In this document: positions 1 through 9,400 of the stretch, in pieces | Layout: every line of letters starts with the position of its first letter | Position numbering within the stretch: the first letter of the stretch is position 1 | NCBI RefSeq assembly: GCF_016924665.1 | Contig: NZ_JAFFJT010000007.1 | Location: 372,001-436,000, forward strand | Source of the DNA: Nocardioides sp. SYSU D00038 | GTDB lineage: Bacteria; Actinomycetota; Actinomycetes; Propionibacteriales; Nocardioidaceae | DNA: 64,000 nt | Direction: 5' to 3' | The notes under the pieces: generated by a model | Told to the model about the DNA's origin: nothing | What the model saw: only the letters and a program-made list of their open reading frames with translations | Databases searched by the model: none | Program-made: the position numbers and the translations under genes

Positions 1-927
1 CGCACCGACTACTCGGCGTTCCCGATGAGCCCGCTCGACAACCTGCGCGCCACGACGGCCCACGAGTACTTCCACGCGGTGCAGTTCGCCTACGACGCCG
101 CCGAGGACCCGTGGTTCATGGAGGCCACCGCCGCCTGGGCCGAGGACGAGGTCTACGACGACATCGACGACAACGTGCAGTACCTCCGCGAGGGACCGAT
201 CACCCGTCCGTCGCGACCGCTCGAAAGCTCGCGCGGCATCGAGGTCTACGGGTCGTGGATCTTCGTCCGCTGGCTCTCCGAGCGGTTCTCCGAGCAGCTC
301 GGCGGGCTGCCCCGGATCGTGCTCCGGATGTGGAACCGCGCCGACAGCAGCCACGGCGCGGCCCGCGACAAGTACTCGCTCCAGGCGCTCAAGGCGGTGC
401 TCGGCCCGCGTGGCGGCTTCCCGCGCCTGTTCGCGGAGTTCTCCGACGCCAACCGGCGATCGCGCACGGTCTACGAGGAGGGCCAGGAGAACGCCTACCC
501 GGTCAAGCGCCTCGCGGGCACCGTCACGCTCGGCAAGGCCCGCAGCCACGGCCTCACCACCTCGAAGCGGCGCCACCTGACCAGCGCGACCTACCGCTAC
601 ACCCCCAAGTCGAACGTCGGCGACCGGTGGCGGCTCAACGTACGGGTCGACCTCGCCGGCGCGGCGACGTCGCCGTTCGCGGTCGTCTCGGTCTACCGGC
701 GCACGGGCACGGTGACCACGTCGTACGTGAAGCTGAGCGGCGCCGGTGACGGCGCCAAGAAGGTGGCGTTCAGCAGGAACGAGGTGTCGCACGTGGAGGT
801 GACCGTGGTCAACGCCAGCACCCGGTTCACCGACTGCTTCGACTCCGTCAGCGACTTCTCCTGCGGTGGCGGCCGTCCGCTCGACGACCGGGTGCGGGGC
901 CGGGTGACCGCGACCGTCACCCGCTGA
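1..927 (+). CDS. Secreted HExxH metalloprotease-like protein, 5' end missing
   Basis: The reading frame is open from base 1, so the gene starts upstream of the window; 308 codons are visible. The motif HEYFH near the visible N-terminus (about residue 21) fits the zinc-binding HExxH of gluzincin-type peptidases, and the surrounding TTAHEYFHAVQFAYD with a following WFMEATAAWAEDEV matches the MXAN_6640-family putative metalloproteases, where the downstream E is a plausible third zinc ligand. The C-terminal 130 residues look like a beta-rich domain with a single C-x-x-x-x-x-x-C pair (TDCFDSVSDFSCGGG). An export signal cannot be checked because the start is missing. The stop overlaps the convergent helicase gene by 11 bases. 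Family placement is from motif recognition only. Confidence 0.72.
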   Translation, partial: RTDYSAFPMSPLDNLRATTAHEYFHAVQFAYDAAEDPWFMEATAAWAEDEVYDDIDDNVQYLREGPITRPSRPLESSRGIEVYGSWIFVRWLSERFSEQLGGLPRIVLRMWNRADSSHGAARDKYSLQALKAVLGPRGGFPRLFAEFSDANRRSRTVYEEGQENAYPVKRLAGTVTLGKARSHGLTTSKRRHLTSATYRYTPKSNVGDRWRLNVRVDLAGAATSPFAVVSVYRRTGTVTTSYVKLSGAGDGAKKVAFSRNEVSHVEVTVVNASTRFTDCFDSVSDFSCGGGRPLDDRVRGRVTATVTR

Positions 928-2917
928 CCCGCACCGGCGAGGCGGCGGCCTCGGCGAGCCGGGCCAGCGCCTTGCGCACCAGCGCCGGGTCGGTGGTGGT
1001 CCACATCGGCGGCAGGCTGGCCTTGAGGAACGAGCCGTAGCGAGCGGTCGCGAGCCGCGGGTCGAGGACGGCGACGACGCCGCGGTCGGTCGTCGTGCGG
1101 ATCAGGCGGCCCGCGCCCTGGGCCATCAGCAGCGCGGCGTGGGTGGCGGCGACCTGCATGAAGCCGTTGCCGCCGGCCCGGTCGACCGCGCGCTGGCGGG
1201 CGCTCATCAGCGGGTCGTCGGGCCGCGGGAACGGGACCCGGTCGATGAGCACCAGCTGGCAGGTCTCGCCGGGCACGTCGATGCCCTGCCACAGCGACAG
1301 GGTGCCGAACAGGCAGGTGTGTGGGTCGTCGACGAACTGGCGGGCCAGCTCCGGCAGCTGGGCCTCGCCCTGGGCGAGCGTGGTGAGGTGGGGCAGCCGG
1401 GTGCGGACCGCCTCGGCCGCGGTCTCCGCCGCCCGGCGGCTGGAGAACAGTCCGAGCGTACGGCCCTGGGCGGCGTCGACGAGGTCGACGATCTCGTCGA
1501 GCTGGGCCGCCACCAGCCCGTCGCGGCCCGGGGGCGGCAGGTGGCGGGCGACGTAGAGGATCGCCTGCTGGCCGTAGTCGAAGGGGCTGCCGACGTCGAG
1601 GCCGGCCCAAGGCAGCACGGTCTCGGTCCGGTCGACCGGCTCGTGGCCCGGCAGGTGCCGCTCGGCCGGCTTGAGACCGACGCTGCTCGCCACGGAGGCG
1701 AAGTCGCCGCCGAGCATCAGGGTGGCGCTGGTGAGCACGACGGTCTTGTCGGTCATCAGCTTCTGCCGCATCGGTCCGGCGACCTCCAGGGGCGCGACGC
1801 AGAGCCGGGGTGGCATCCGCTCGGTGCCCTCGGTCAGCCAGAGCACGTCGTGGTCGGAGCCGGACGCCATCCGCTCGGCGGTGGCGAAGACCTCCTGCAC
1901 CGCACCCTTCGCCTGCTGCCGACCGGCGTCGGGCTCGGAGTCGCCGCCCTCCTTGGGGTACGCCGAGACGACGGCCCGGGCGGTGTCGCGCACCCGGGCC
2001 AGGGCCTCGGCGAGCTGCTCGGGCACGGTCTCGAAGCGGCCGGGGCGGCACTCGTCGATCGCGATCTTGAGCATGTCGGAGGCCTCGGCCAGGTCGAGCG
2101 CCTGGTCGCCCTCGACGTGGCGCACCGAACGCCGGGCCGCCCGGTCGACCTCGGCCGCCCACAGCTCGTCGGTGGCCGCCTGGGTGACCCGGTTGACCAG
2201 CTCGTGGGCCTCGTCGATGACCACGGCGTCGTAGTCGGGGATCATCGGGACGCCCTCGATGGCGTCGATCGCGAGCAGCGAGTGGTTGGTGACGATCAGG
2301 TGGGAGCGGTGGGCCTTCTCGCGCGCCAGCTCGGCGAAGCACTCCTGGCCGAACGGGCACTTCGCCGCGCCCAGGCACTCGCGGTGGGTGACGCTGACCT
2401 GGCGCCACTCGCGGTCGGTGTGGCGCGGCGCCCCGTCGCGCTCGCCGCTGCCGCCGTTCTCGGCCTCCTCCTCGACCCAGGCGCGCAGCTCGAGCACCTT
2501 GGCGCCCAGCGACCCCTGCGGCACCTCGACCAGCGCGCCCTGCTCGTCGGGCACGCCCGCCCGCACCCGGTGGAGGCAGGCGTAGTTGGAGCGGCCCTTG
2601 AGCACGGCGTAGGAGGCGTCGACGCCGGGCACGTCCTTGACCGCCTCGACCAGCCGCGGCAGGTCGCGCTCGACCAGCTGGTGCTGCAGCGCCAGCGTGG
2701 CGGTGGCGACGACGACCCGCTCGTCGTGGAGCAGGCTCGGCACCAGGTAGCCCAGCGACTTGCCCGTGCCGGTGCCGGCCTGCACGAGCAGGTGCTCGCC
2801 GCCGGCGAGCGCACCGGCGACCGCCTCGGCCATCTGCACCTGCCCGGGCCGCTCGGTGCCGCCCAGGGCCCCCACCGCAGCCCCCAGCACCTCGCGGAGG
2901 TCGGGGGTCTCGGGCAC
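917..2917 (-). CDS. dinG: DinG/XPD-family ATP-dependent DNA helicase
   Basis: 666 residues, superfamily 2 helicase. Walker A AGTGTGKS lies at about residues 47-54, the DEAH box (VVIDEAHELV) at about 232, motif III-like VLTSATL at about 395, and motifs V/VI (LWQGIDVPGE, QGAGRLIRT) in the C-terminal third. Four cysteines between Walker A and DEAH (one in NYAC at about 114, three in ECLGAAKCPFGQEC near 175-191) have the spacing of the XPD/DinG 4Fe-4S cluster. Known role of the family: 5'-3' unwinding of R-loops and damaged-DNA intermediates. The start is GTG at 2915-2917. It has no Shine-Dalgarno sequence, but TAGGGT sits 6 bases upstream, suggesting a leaderless transcript. In streptomycetes a similar gene lies close to hflX; here a sugar cluster lies between them. 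Confidence 0.93.
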   Translation of the reverse strand: MPETPDLREVLGAAVGALGGTERPGQVQMAEAVAGALAGGEHLLVQAGTGTGKSLGYLVPSLLHDERVVVATATLALQHQLVERDLPRLVEAVKDVPGVDASYAVLKGRSNYACLHRVRAGVPDEQGALVEVPQGSLGAKVLELRAWVEEEAENGGSGERDGAPRHTDREWRQVSVTHRECLGAAKCPFGQECFAELAREKAHRSHLIVTNHSLLAIDAIEGVPMIPDYDAVVIDEAHELVNRVTQAATDELWAAEVDRAARRSVRHVEGDQALDLAEASDMLKIAIDECRPGRFETVPEQLAEALARVRDTARAVVSAYPKEGGDSEPDAGRQQAKGAVQEVFATAERMASGSDHDVLWLTEGTERMPPRLCVAPLEVAGPMRQKLMTDKTVVLTSATLMLGGDFASVASSVGLKPAERHLPGHEPVDRTETVLPWAGLDVGSPFDYGQQAILYVARHLPPPGRDGLVAAQLDEIVDLVDAAQGRTLGLFSSRRAAETAAEAVRTRLPHLTTLAQGEAQLPELARQFVDDPHTCLFGTLSLWQGIDVPGETCQLVLIDRVPFPRPDDPLMSARQRAVDRAGGNGFMQVAATHAALLMAQGAGRLIRTTTDRGVVAVLDPRLATARYGSFLKASLPPMWTTTDPALVRKALARLAEAAASPVRVSG

Positions 2918-2923
2918 CCGAGC

Positions 2924-2929
2924 ACCCTA
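2924..2929 (-). promoter_or_regulatory. -10 hexamer TAGGGT of the dinG-like gene
   Basis: On the minus strand TAGGGT ends six bases before the GTG start. With no Shine-Dalgarno sequence in between, this fits a leaderless mRNA starting at the GTG. Confidence 0.55.
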
Positions 2930-2991
2930 ACCTCGCCCACCGACGACGGTGCCGCCTCCCCACAGGCCGGTGGTCGAGCAGCGGTGGTCTG

Positions 2992-3453
2992 CGCTGGTTG
3001 AGGTGCGAGCGAAGCGAGCCTCGAAACCCCCGGCAGCCGAACGCCCTCCCTGGTCACCGGAGGGCATCTGTCTCACCGGGTTTCGAGACAGGACTTCGTC
3101 CTTCCTCAACCAGCGGTGGGCGGCACCGGTGGTCGAGCAGCGGTGGTCTGCGCTGGTTGAGGTGCGAGCGAAGCGAGCCTCGAAACCCCCGGCAGCCGAA
3201 CGCCCTCCCTGGTCACCGGAGGGCTTCCGTCTCACTGGGTTTCGAGACAGGACTTCGTCCTTCCTCAACCAGCGGCAGCCCGGCAGCCGAACGCCCTCCC
3301 TGGTCACCAGAGGGCTTCCGTCTCACGGGGTCTCGAGGCTCAGGCCTAGCGGCCTTCGCACCTCGACCAGCGCCGAACGCCCTCCAGTGGTCACCGGAGG
3401 GCGCTCGGCTTGCGGGGTTTCGAGACGGGACTTCGTCCCTCCTCAACCAGCGG
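2992..3453. repeat. Long palindromic intergenic repeats, four copies
   Basis: This fills most of the gene-free stretch 2918-3458. Two near-identical 124-base units lie at 2992-3115 and 3151-3274 (period 159). Each is a compound palindrome: CGCTGGTTGAGG pairs with CCTCAACCAGCG at the ends, TCGAAACCC with GGGTTTCGA inside, and GCCCTCC with GGAGGGC at the centre. Two degenerate copies follow (about 3281-3374 and 3375-3453). Each unit could fold into a very long hairpin. The same family recurs at 53624-53819 and 53970-54100. No transposase is present, so these look like REP/MITE-type non-coding elements. ORFs running through them are composition artefacts. Confidence 0.85.
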
Positions 3454-3458
3454 TGAGG

Positions 3459-4424
3459 TCAGTACTCGAGGTGGTCGAGGTAGACGTGGCCGACGGCGGC
3501 GCTGGTGAGCGGGGAGACGTCGGGGGTGTCGTTCTCGACGATGTACTCCTCGACCTCGTGGCTGCGGAAGATCCGCGGGAAGTCGACGACCCCCGTGCCG
3601 AGGTCCGCCATGTCGCCGGTGGTGGCGTCGCGGTCCTTGACGTGGAACTGGCGCACCCGCTGCGGGGCCTCGCGGATCACGTCGATCGCGAACCGGTCGG
3701 GATCGACGGCGCCGGTGTTGACCCCGCCGGTGTAGGCCCAGTAGAGGTCGACCTCGAGGTGGACCAGACGCTTGTCGAGGCGCGAGGTGAGCACCTCCCA
3801 CGGGGTGACGCCGCCGCCGAGGTCGGTCGTGAACTCGTGGGCGTGGTTGTGGTAGCCGTAGCGCAGCCCGTAGCGCTTGGCCAGCGCCGCCTCGGCGTTC
3901 ATCTGGTCGGCCCAACGCTCCCAGTCCGACCGCGTGCTGGAGGCGAGGTAGGGCACGACGACGTACTCCTGGCCCAGGACGACGGCGTTCTCGAGCTTGG
4001 TGCGCAGGGCGGCGGCGTCGGCGCTGATGCCGTCGTGGGACGACGACGCGCGCAGCCCCAGCCGGTCGAGCCGGCGCCGGAGCTCGCGGGCGGTGAGGCC
4101 GTAGAGGCCGGCGAGCTCGATCCGCTCGTAGCCGTACTGGGCCAGCCGGGTGAGCACGGTGTCGACGCCGGCCGCGGTGCCGGTAGCGGCACGCAGCGTG
4201 TACATCTGGATGCTGATCCGGTCGTGGGGCACCCGGCGCCGGCGGTGGTGGCCGCGGTCGGGACGCCCGTGGGCCGAGGCCGGGGCGGCGACGCCGGTCA
4301 CCGCACCCGCCGCCGCCAGGCCGGCGGCACCCGCCGCGGCGCCGCGGAACAGCGAGCGCCGGCTGGCGCCCTTCTCGGCGAGCGAGCGTGCGAGCGCTGC
4401 CTCTCCGTCATGTCCGAAACACAT
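3459..4424 (-). CDS. Tat-exported sugar-phosphate isomerase/epimerase-like TIM barrel
   Basis: 321 residues. The N-terminus carries a twin-arginine signal (SRRSLFRGAAAG at about residues 22-33, then an Ala/Gly-rich hydrophobic stretch ending APASA), so the enzyme is probably exported folded through Tat. The mature part is an AP-endonuclease-2-type TIM barrel: ISIQMYTLR opens the first strand, and metal-ligand candidates appear in SSSHDG, YGYHNHAHEF, LEVDLYW and QFHVKDRD. Many relatives act on keto-sugars, inositols or 3-keto-glycosides; the substrate cannot be read from sequence. ATG at 4424 follows an AGGAGGAG ribosome site. It is the last gene of the sugar cluster, and an exported member of this family next to a cytosolic one (5123-6130) is notable. 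Confidence 0.85.
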   Translation of the reverse strand: MCFGHDGEAALARSLAEKGASRRSLFRGAAAGAAGLAAAGAVTGVAAPASAHGRPDRGHHRRRRVPHDRISIQMYTLRAATGTAAGVDTVLTRLAQYGYERIELAGLYGLTARELRRRLDRLGLRASSSHDGISADAAALRTKLENAVVLGQEYVVVPYLASSTRSDWERWADQMNAEAALAKRYGLRYGYHNHAHEFTTDLGGGVTPWEVLTSRLDKRLVHLEVDLYWAYTGGVNTGAVDPDRFAIDVIREAPQRVRQFHVKDRDATTGDMADLGTGVVDFPRIFRSHEVEEYIVENDTPDVSPLTSAAVGHVYLDHLEY

Positions 4425-4468
4425 GCTGATCTCCTCCTCATCAAGCCCGAGCCGAAGTGGCGCGGAGG

Positions 4469-5119
4469 TCAGTGGTGCACGCCGACGCCCTCCTCGGAGC
4501 CGTCGAGCGGCAGGAACAGGTGGATGTGGCCCTGGTCGGTCAGCACCGCGGTCTCGTCGAGCGCGATGGCTCCGATCGACCACACCTCGGCCGCCGAGGT
4601 CCGCAGCTGAGCCGCGCGCCCGGTGTCGCCGTCGGCGTACGTCTCCGCCGCCACGCCCAGCAGCCGGGTGGCCTCGATGAAGGCGAGCCGGGCGCGGTTG
4701 GTGGCGGTGCCACCGGTCTCGGAGGCCTCGAGGTCGGCGAGCGCGGCGTCGGCGGCCGCGACCCAGTCGTCCGGACGGGCGTCGGCGCCCTCGGCGGCGT
4801 CGGTGCCGTCGAGCGGCATCGCCGCGGCCATGCCGGAGAGCACCGGCAGGAGCCCCTCGATCGCGCTCTCCGCGGTCTCGACCAGGGCGTCGAACGCCGC
4901 TGCCTCGCGCTCGAAGCGCTCCGCCTCGAGGTCGGCGACCCGGGAGGCGGTGGGGTCGTCGGCACGGTCGTCGGAGCCGGAGCCCACGACGAGCCACAGC
5001 ACGCCGACGAGCGCCGCGCCCACCACCGCGCCGAGCAGTCCGACGGCCACCACGCGTTCTCGGGACGAGACGGTGGGGGTCGAGGAGACGGGCCTGCGGG
5101 TGGTGGTGCGCGACGCCAC
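4469..5119 (-). CDS. Membrane-anchored helical protein of unknown function
   Basis: 216 residues, not recognised. A basic, Thr/Ser-rich N-terminus (residues 1-23) precedes one hydrophobic helix (about 24-47, VVAVGLLGAVVGAALVGVLW), then an extracytoplasmic domain that is predicted helical and rich in Ala and Glu (about 60-190). The C-terminus ends GHIHLFLPLDGSEEGVGVHH, with several histidines that could bind metal. It is packed between two TIM-barrel epimerase genes, three bases after the upstream one, so it is almost certainly co-transcribed with them. Location suggests a role at the outer face of the membrane, for example scaffolding or sensing for the exported enzymes; that is inference only. 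Confidence 0.75.
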   Translation of the reverse strand: MASRTTTRRPVSSTPTVSSRERVVAVGLLGAVVGAALVGVLWLVVGSGSDDRADDPTASRVADLEAERFEREAAAFDALVETAESAIEGLLPVLSGMAAAMPLDGTDAAEGADARPDDWVAAADAALADLEASETGGTATNRARLAFIEATRLLGVAAETYADGDTGRAAQLRTSAAEVWSIGAIALDETAVLTDQGHIHLFLPLDGSEEGVGVHH

Positions 5120-5122
5120 GGG

Positions 5123-6130
5123 TCAGTCCTTCGTCGAGAACGCCGCGTCGAACGCCGCCTCGGGGGCGTCGAACGCCAGCCGGCGCACGAACTCGAGCGC
5201 CTCCGGCGCACCGACCAGGCGGTCCATGCCGGCGTCCTCCCACTCGACCGAGATCGGGCCGTCGTAGCCGATCGTGTTGAGCATCCGGAACGACGCCTCC
5301 CACGGCACGTCGCCGTGACCGGTGGAGACGAAGTCCCAGCCGCGCCGCGGGTCGGCCCACGGCAGGTGCGAGCCCATCCGGCCGTTGCGGCCGTTGCCGG
5401 TCTGGCGCTTCGCGTCCTTGCAGTCGACGTGGTAGATCCGGTCCTTGAAGTCCCAGAGGAAGCCGACCGGGTCGAGGTCCTGCCAGACGAAGTGCGAGGG
5501 GTCCCAGTTGAGGCCGAACGCCTCGCGGTGCCCGATCGCCTCCATGGTGGCGACGGTGGTCCAGTAGTCGTAGGCGATCTCGGACGGGTGCACCTCGTGG
5601 GCGAACCGGACGCCGCACTCGTCGAACACGTCGAGGATCGGGTTCCAGCGGTCGGCGAAGTCGCGGTAGCCGGCGGCCACCATCTCCTCGGTGGCCGGCG
5701 GGAACATGGCGACGTACTTCCAGATGGCGGAGCCGGTGAAACCCACCACCGTCTTGACTCCCAGCCGCTGCGCGGTGCGCGCGGTCATCTTCATCTCCTC
5801 GGCGGCCCGCTGGCGGACGCCCTCGGGGTCGCCGTCGCCCCACACGCGCTCGGAGAGGATCGCCTCGTGCCGCGCGTCGATCGGGTCGTCGCAGACCGCC
5901 TGGCCCTTGAGGTGGTTGGAGATCGCGTAGACCTTGAGGTTGTACTTCTCGAGCAGGTCGAGCTTCGCCTGGATGTAGGCGTCGTCCTCGGCGCCCTGCC
6001 AGGGGTCGAGGTGGTCGCCCCAGCAGGCGATCTCGAGGCCGTCGTAGCCCCACTCGGAGGCGAGCCGGGCCACCTCCTCGAACGGCAGGTCTGCCCACTG
6101 CCCGGTGAACAGGGTGATCGGTCGTGGCAT
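5123..6130 (-). CDS. Cytosolic sugar-phosphate isomerase/epimerase (TIM barrel)
   Basis: 335 residues, full-length AP-endonuclease-2-type TIM barrel without a signal peptide. Recognisable strands are [65 protein letters not shown] and ISVEWEDAG; the E, D, H and E residues in these ends are the expected metal ligands. Relatives include IolE/IolH and 3-keto-glycoside epimerases or lyases, often adjacent to Gfo/Idh dehydrogenases and ThuA proteins as here. The ATG at 6130 was chosen over an earlier in-frame start because AGAGGACC lies just upstream and the extra 43 residues are low-complexity. The specific substrate is unknown. Confidence 0.88.
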   Translation of the reverse strand: MPRPITLFTGQWADLPFEEVARLASEWGYDGLEIACWGDHLDPWQGAEDDAYIQAKLDLLEKYNLKVYAISNHLKGQAVCDDPIDARHEAILSERVWGDGDPEGVRQRAAEEMKMTARTAQRLGVKTVVGFTGSAIWKYVAMFPPATEEMVAAGYRDFADRWNPILDVFDECGVRFAHEVHPSEIAYDYWTTVATMEAIGHREAFGLNWDPSHFVWQDLDPVGFLWDFKDRIYHVDCKDAKRQTGNGRNGRMGSHLPWADPRRGWDFVSTGHGDVPWEASFRMLNTIGYDGPISVEWEDAGMDRLVGAPEALEFVRRLAFDAPEAAFDAAFSTKD

Positions 6131-6431
6131 CAGGTGGTCCTCTTTCTCGCGGGTTGTGCTCGGCTGGTCAGTCGGCTGGTCACTGGGGTGCTGGGTGCGG
6201 TCTCGGCTGTGCCGCACCGGCGCGAACCGGTGCCGGGACGGAGCGCGCTGTCCCGGCACCGGCCGCCGGAAGCGGGGCCGCGAGTGCCCCGCTCCCCCGC
6301 CCGACCTGGGGACCCGATCGCCAGGCAGCCGGCAGAGCCGAACTACCGGACGCCTGGGTGGCCTGCCTCGCGGCAGGACCTGACCGGATCCCCATCGGCG
6401 GACGTTTCTCCTCTCTGACCTGTCCCGGCGC
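6131..6431. other. Gene-free spacer with hairpin inside the sugar cluster
   Basis: About 300 bases between the giant ThuA gene and the epimerase operon, no coding signal. It contains a perfect hairpin at 6214-6233 (GCACCGG, loop CGCGAA, CCGGTGC). The spacer is long enough to hold a promoter for the three downstream genes and may separate two transcription units. I found no convincing -35/-10 pair. Confidence 0.5.
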
Positions 6432-9400
6432 CTAGAGCTGCGCCTTGAGCTGCTTGGACAGGTTCTTCAGGGCGGCCTTGGCGTCCTTGCCGGACGCCTG
6501 GCCGGCCAGCGAGGCGAAGGTGTTGAGCGCCCTGCGGGCGTCCCTCACCTTGCCCCGACGGTCGGCCTTCTGGGCCGCCTTCAGCTGGGCCTTCAGCTTC
6601 TTGGCCAGCGCGGGCTTGACCTTGTCCTCCTTGTCGAGGCGCTTCACCAGCTTGTGGCCGCCGGCGTAGGTCGCCTTGATCGTGAAGGAGATGGTCCGGA
6701 CCGTCTGCGTGCCGGCCTTGTCGACCGCGGTCACGACCAGGGAGTGCCGGCCGGAGCGCAGCTTGACGGCGTCGATGGTCACGGGCGAGCCCACGACCTT
6801 GCCGTCGAGCGTGATCCGGCGCGACGCGATCCCGGAGGTCGCGTCGCTCGTGGTCACGGTCGCCTTGAGCAGCGCCGCGACGTTGAGCGTCCGTCCGGCG
6901 GTGATGCCGGTGACGCGCACGACGGGACCCGTCCGGTCGATCTTGACCGTGGTGCCCTCGACCTCAGAGACCTGGTCGGCCTCGTCGGTCGCCCGCGCCT
7001 GCACCTGGTGGGTGCCGTCCGCGGTCAGCTGCACCGGGCCGGCGTACGCCGTCCACGGGCCGCCGTTGACCCGGTACTCGAGCTCGAGGTCGCCCTCGCC
7101 ACCCTGACCGGCGACCGTGACGGTCACCGGACCGGTGTACCAGCCGGCCTTGCCGTTCGGCGCGGCCGGAGCCGGCGTCACGGTGACGGTCGGAGCGGTC
7201 GGCTCCTCGTCGGGCACGACCACGTCGAACTCGCCCGTGGTCTCGTTGCCGGCCTCGTCCGCCGCCCGGTAGGCCACCGTGTGGGTGCCCGGGTCGTCGA
7301 TCGTGAACGGCTCGGTGTAGTCGGTCTCGGTGCCGTCGTCGACGGTGTAGGTCAGCTCGGTGACCTCGGTGTCGTCGGTGGCGTCGAGCACGACCGTGCC
7401 CGGCCCGGTGAGGTCCAGCGTCGCGCAGGCGACGATGGCCCCTTCCTTGTGCAGCACCAGGGCGCGGCCGTCGATCCGCGGCGCCCAGGGCACCGTGGCG
7501 GTCGCGGTGGCGGTGCCGTCGGCGGCGCCCACGATGCGCGGACCCGACGTCCAGCCCGGACGCGTGGGCCACAGCTCGTTCGGCGGGACACCGTCGCCCT
7601 CCGGGTCGTCGCGGTAGTGCAGACCCAGCGTGTCGCAGGTGCCGACGTGGAGGTGCGACTCGTAGCCGGCGCCCGCCTCGAGACCGGTCAGGTTCAGGTC
7701 GGCGGTGGTGGTGAAGCCGTCACCGTCCTGCTCCGAGACCAGGGTGGCGGTGCCGCCGATCTGGGTGTCGACCTTGGTCTTCACCTCGCCCTCGTAGGAG
7801 CCGAGCACGGTCGCGTCGACCTCCGGGTCGGTGGTGTCCTCGCCGTTGCACGGGGTCGCCGTGTCGTCGGGCGTGATCCGGAAGTAGTCGAAGTGCGCCG
7901 TGATGTTGGCCGCCGCCGCGTTGTTGGCGAAGGCGGTCACACCGATCCGGGGCTCGTTGATGGAGCTCAGGTCGCGCGCACCCGTCATGTCGACGAAGTC
8001 CTGGCCGTCGGCGCTGTAGGACGCCGTGACCGCGAGCCCGTCTGGGCTCGAGAGCCGCAGCCACACGGTGTCGGGGAAGTTCGCGCCGAGACCGGAGGTG
8101 TTGGTCTCGGTCGCGGTGCCCGCGACCTCCTTGGCGAACTGGATGACGTTGCCCGCCTTGTTGGGCTCGGCCGTCCGGCCCTGCACGACCAGCTTGAGGT
8201 AGTTGTTGTCGTCGCCGTAGACGATCAACCCGGCCTGCTGGTACTGCCGCACCGCCGCCAGCGTCACCTTGGTGGTCGCGGTGAACGCGCCGCCGGGCAG
8301 GTGCTGGAGGACGATGTTGGGCGTGGCGCTGCCGTTGTTGCCGTAGATGTCGGTCGCGGTGAGCGGGATGTTCAGCGTCCCGTCCGAGACCGTCATCGTC
8401 TGGTCACCGCGGACGACGGCGTCCCAGCGGGACGTGTCGAGCGAGGTGCCGTCGAACCCGTCGGAGCGACCGGTGAAGCAGGTGTCCTCCGGCGCGAAGA
8501 CCTTGACCGTGATGGTCTTGGTCGACTTGGCCCCACGGGCGTCGGTCGCGGTCACCTTGGCCGGGTAGGTGCCCGGCTGGGTGTAGGTGTGCGACACGTT
8601 GGCACCCGTGGCCGTCTCGCCGTCACCGAATGCCCAGTCGAAGGTGATCGCGTCACCGTCGGGGTCGGTGGCCGAGGACGTGAAGGCCACGGTGAGCGGG
8701 CCGGGACCGGACGTCACGTCGGCCGAGGCCTCGAGCACCGGACGCCGGTTGTCGGTGATGCCGTCGCCGATGAAGTCGATCCAGTTGATGTTCGACCCAC
8801 CGGACGTCTCGACGAAGTAGAGCGGACCCGTGGTCGTGCTCGGCGCCGTCAGGTTCGCCTGGACGTTCTGGTAGACCTGCCAGTCGCCGGTGTTGGGCAC
8901 GGTGATCGTGGCCACCGCGGGACCGTCCGGCGCGCCGGTGCGGACCTCGTAGGTGGCCCCCTGCGGGGACGCCGCCCGGAGCGAGATCGCGTTGATCCCG
9001 GTCAGGTTCATCTTGTCCCAGCCGAACCAGTCACCGGGCTCGATGAACCCGACGTTCTTGGTGCCGCCCTGGGTGTCACCGGTGTCCTCGGTGACGACCC
9101 CCGGGTCACCGCCCGAGGTCGAGCCGGCCAGGCGCCCGGTGTTGTCGAAGTACTCGGCCTCCTTGCGCTTGGTGTGCACGACGATCGTGTCGCTGCCCTG
9201 GAGCGCGGAGGTGCCGGGCGCACCCGAGTCGGTGTACTTCGCCGTGATGGTGCCGAAGATGTTGGCGCCCACGTGGCCCTCGTCGCCGGGCAGCGGGAAG
9301 ACGCCCTCGCAGCCGGTGTACAGCTCGTAGCCGTGGTTGTGCTCGTCGTGGCCCAGGGCGGGCTGGACGACGACCCGGTTGCAGTCGATCGTGGGGTCCT

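Noticed and set aside
4425..6098. Long open frame that would extend the Tat TIM-barrel gene upstream to 6098
   Set aside because: Upstream part is an Arg/Gly-rich shadow of the other epimerase; ATG 4424 has an AGGAGGAG site and a proper Tat signal.
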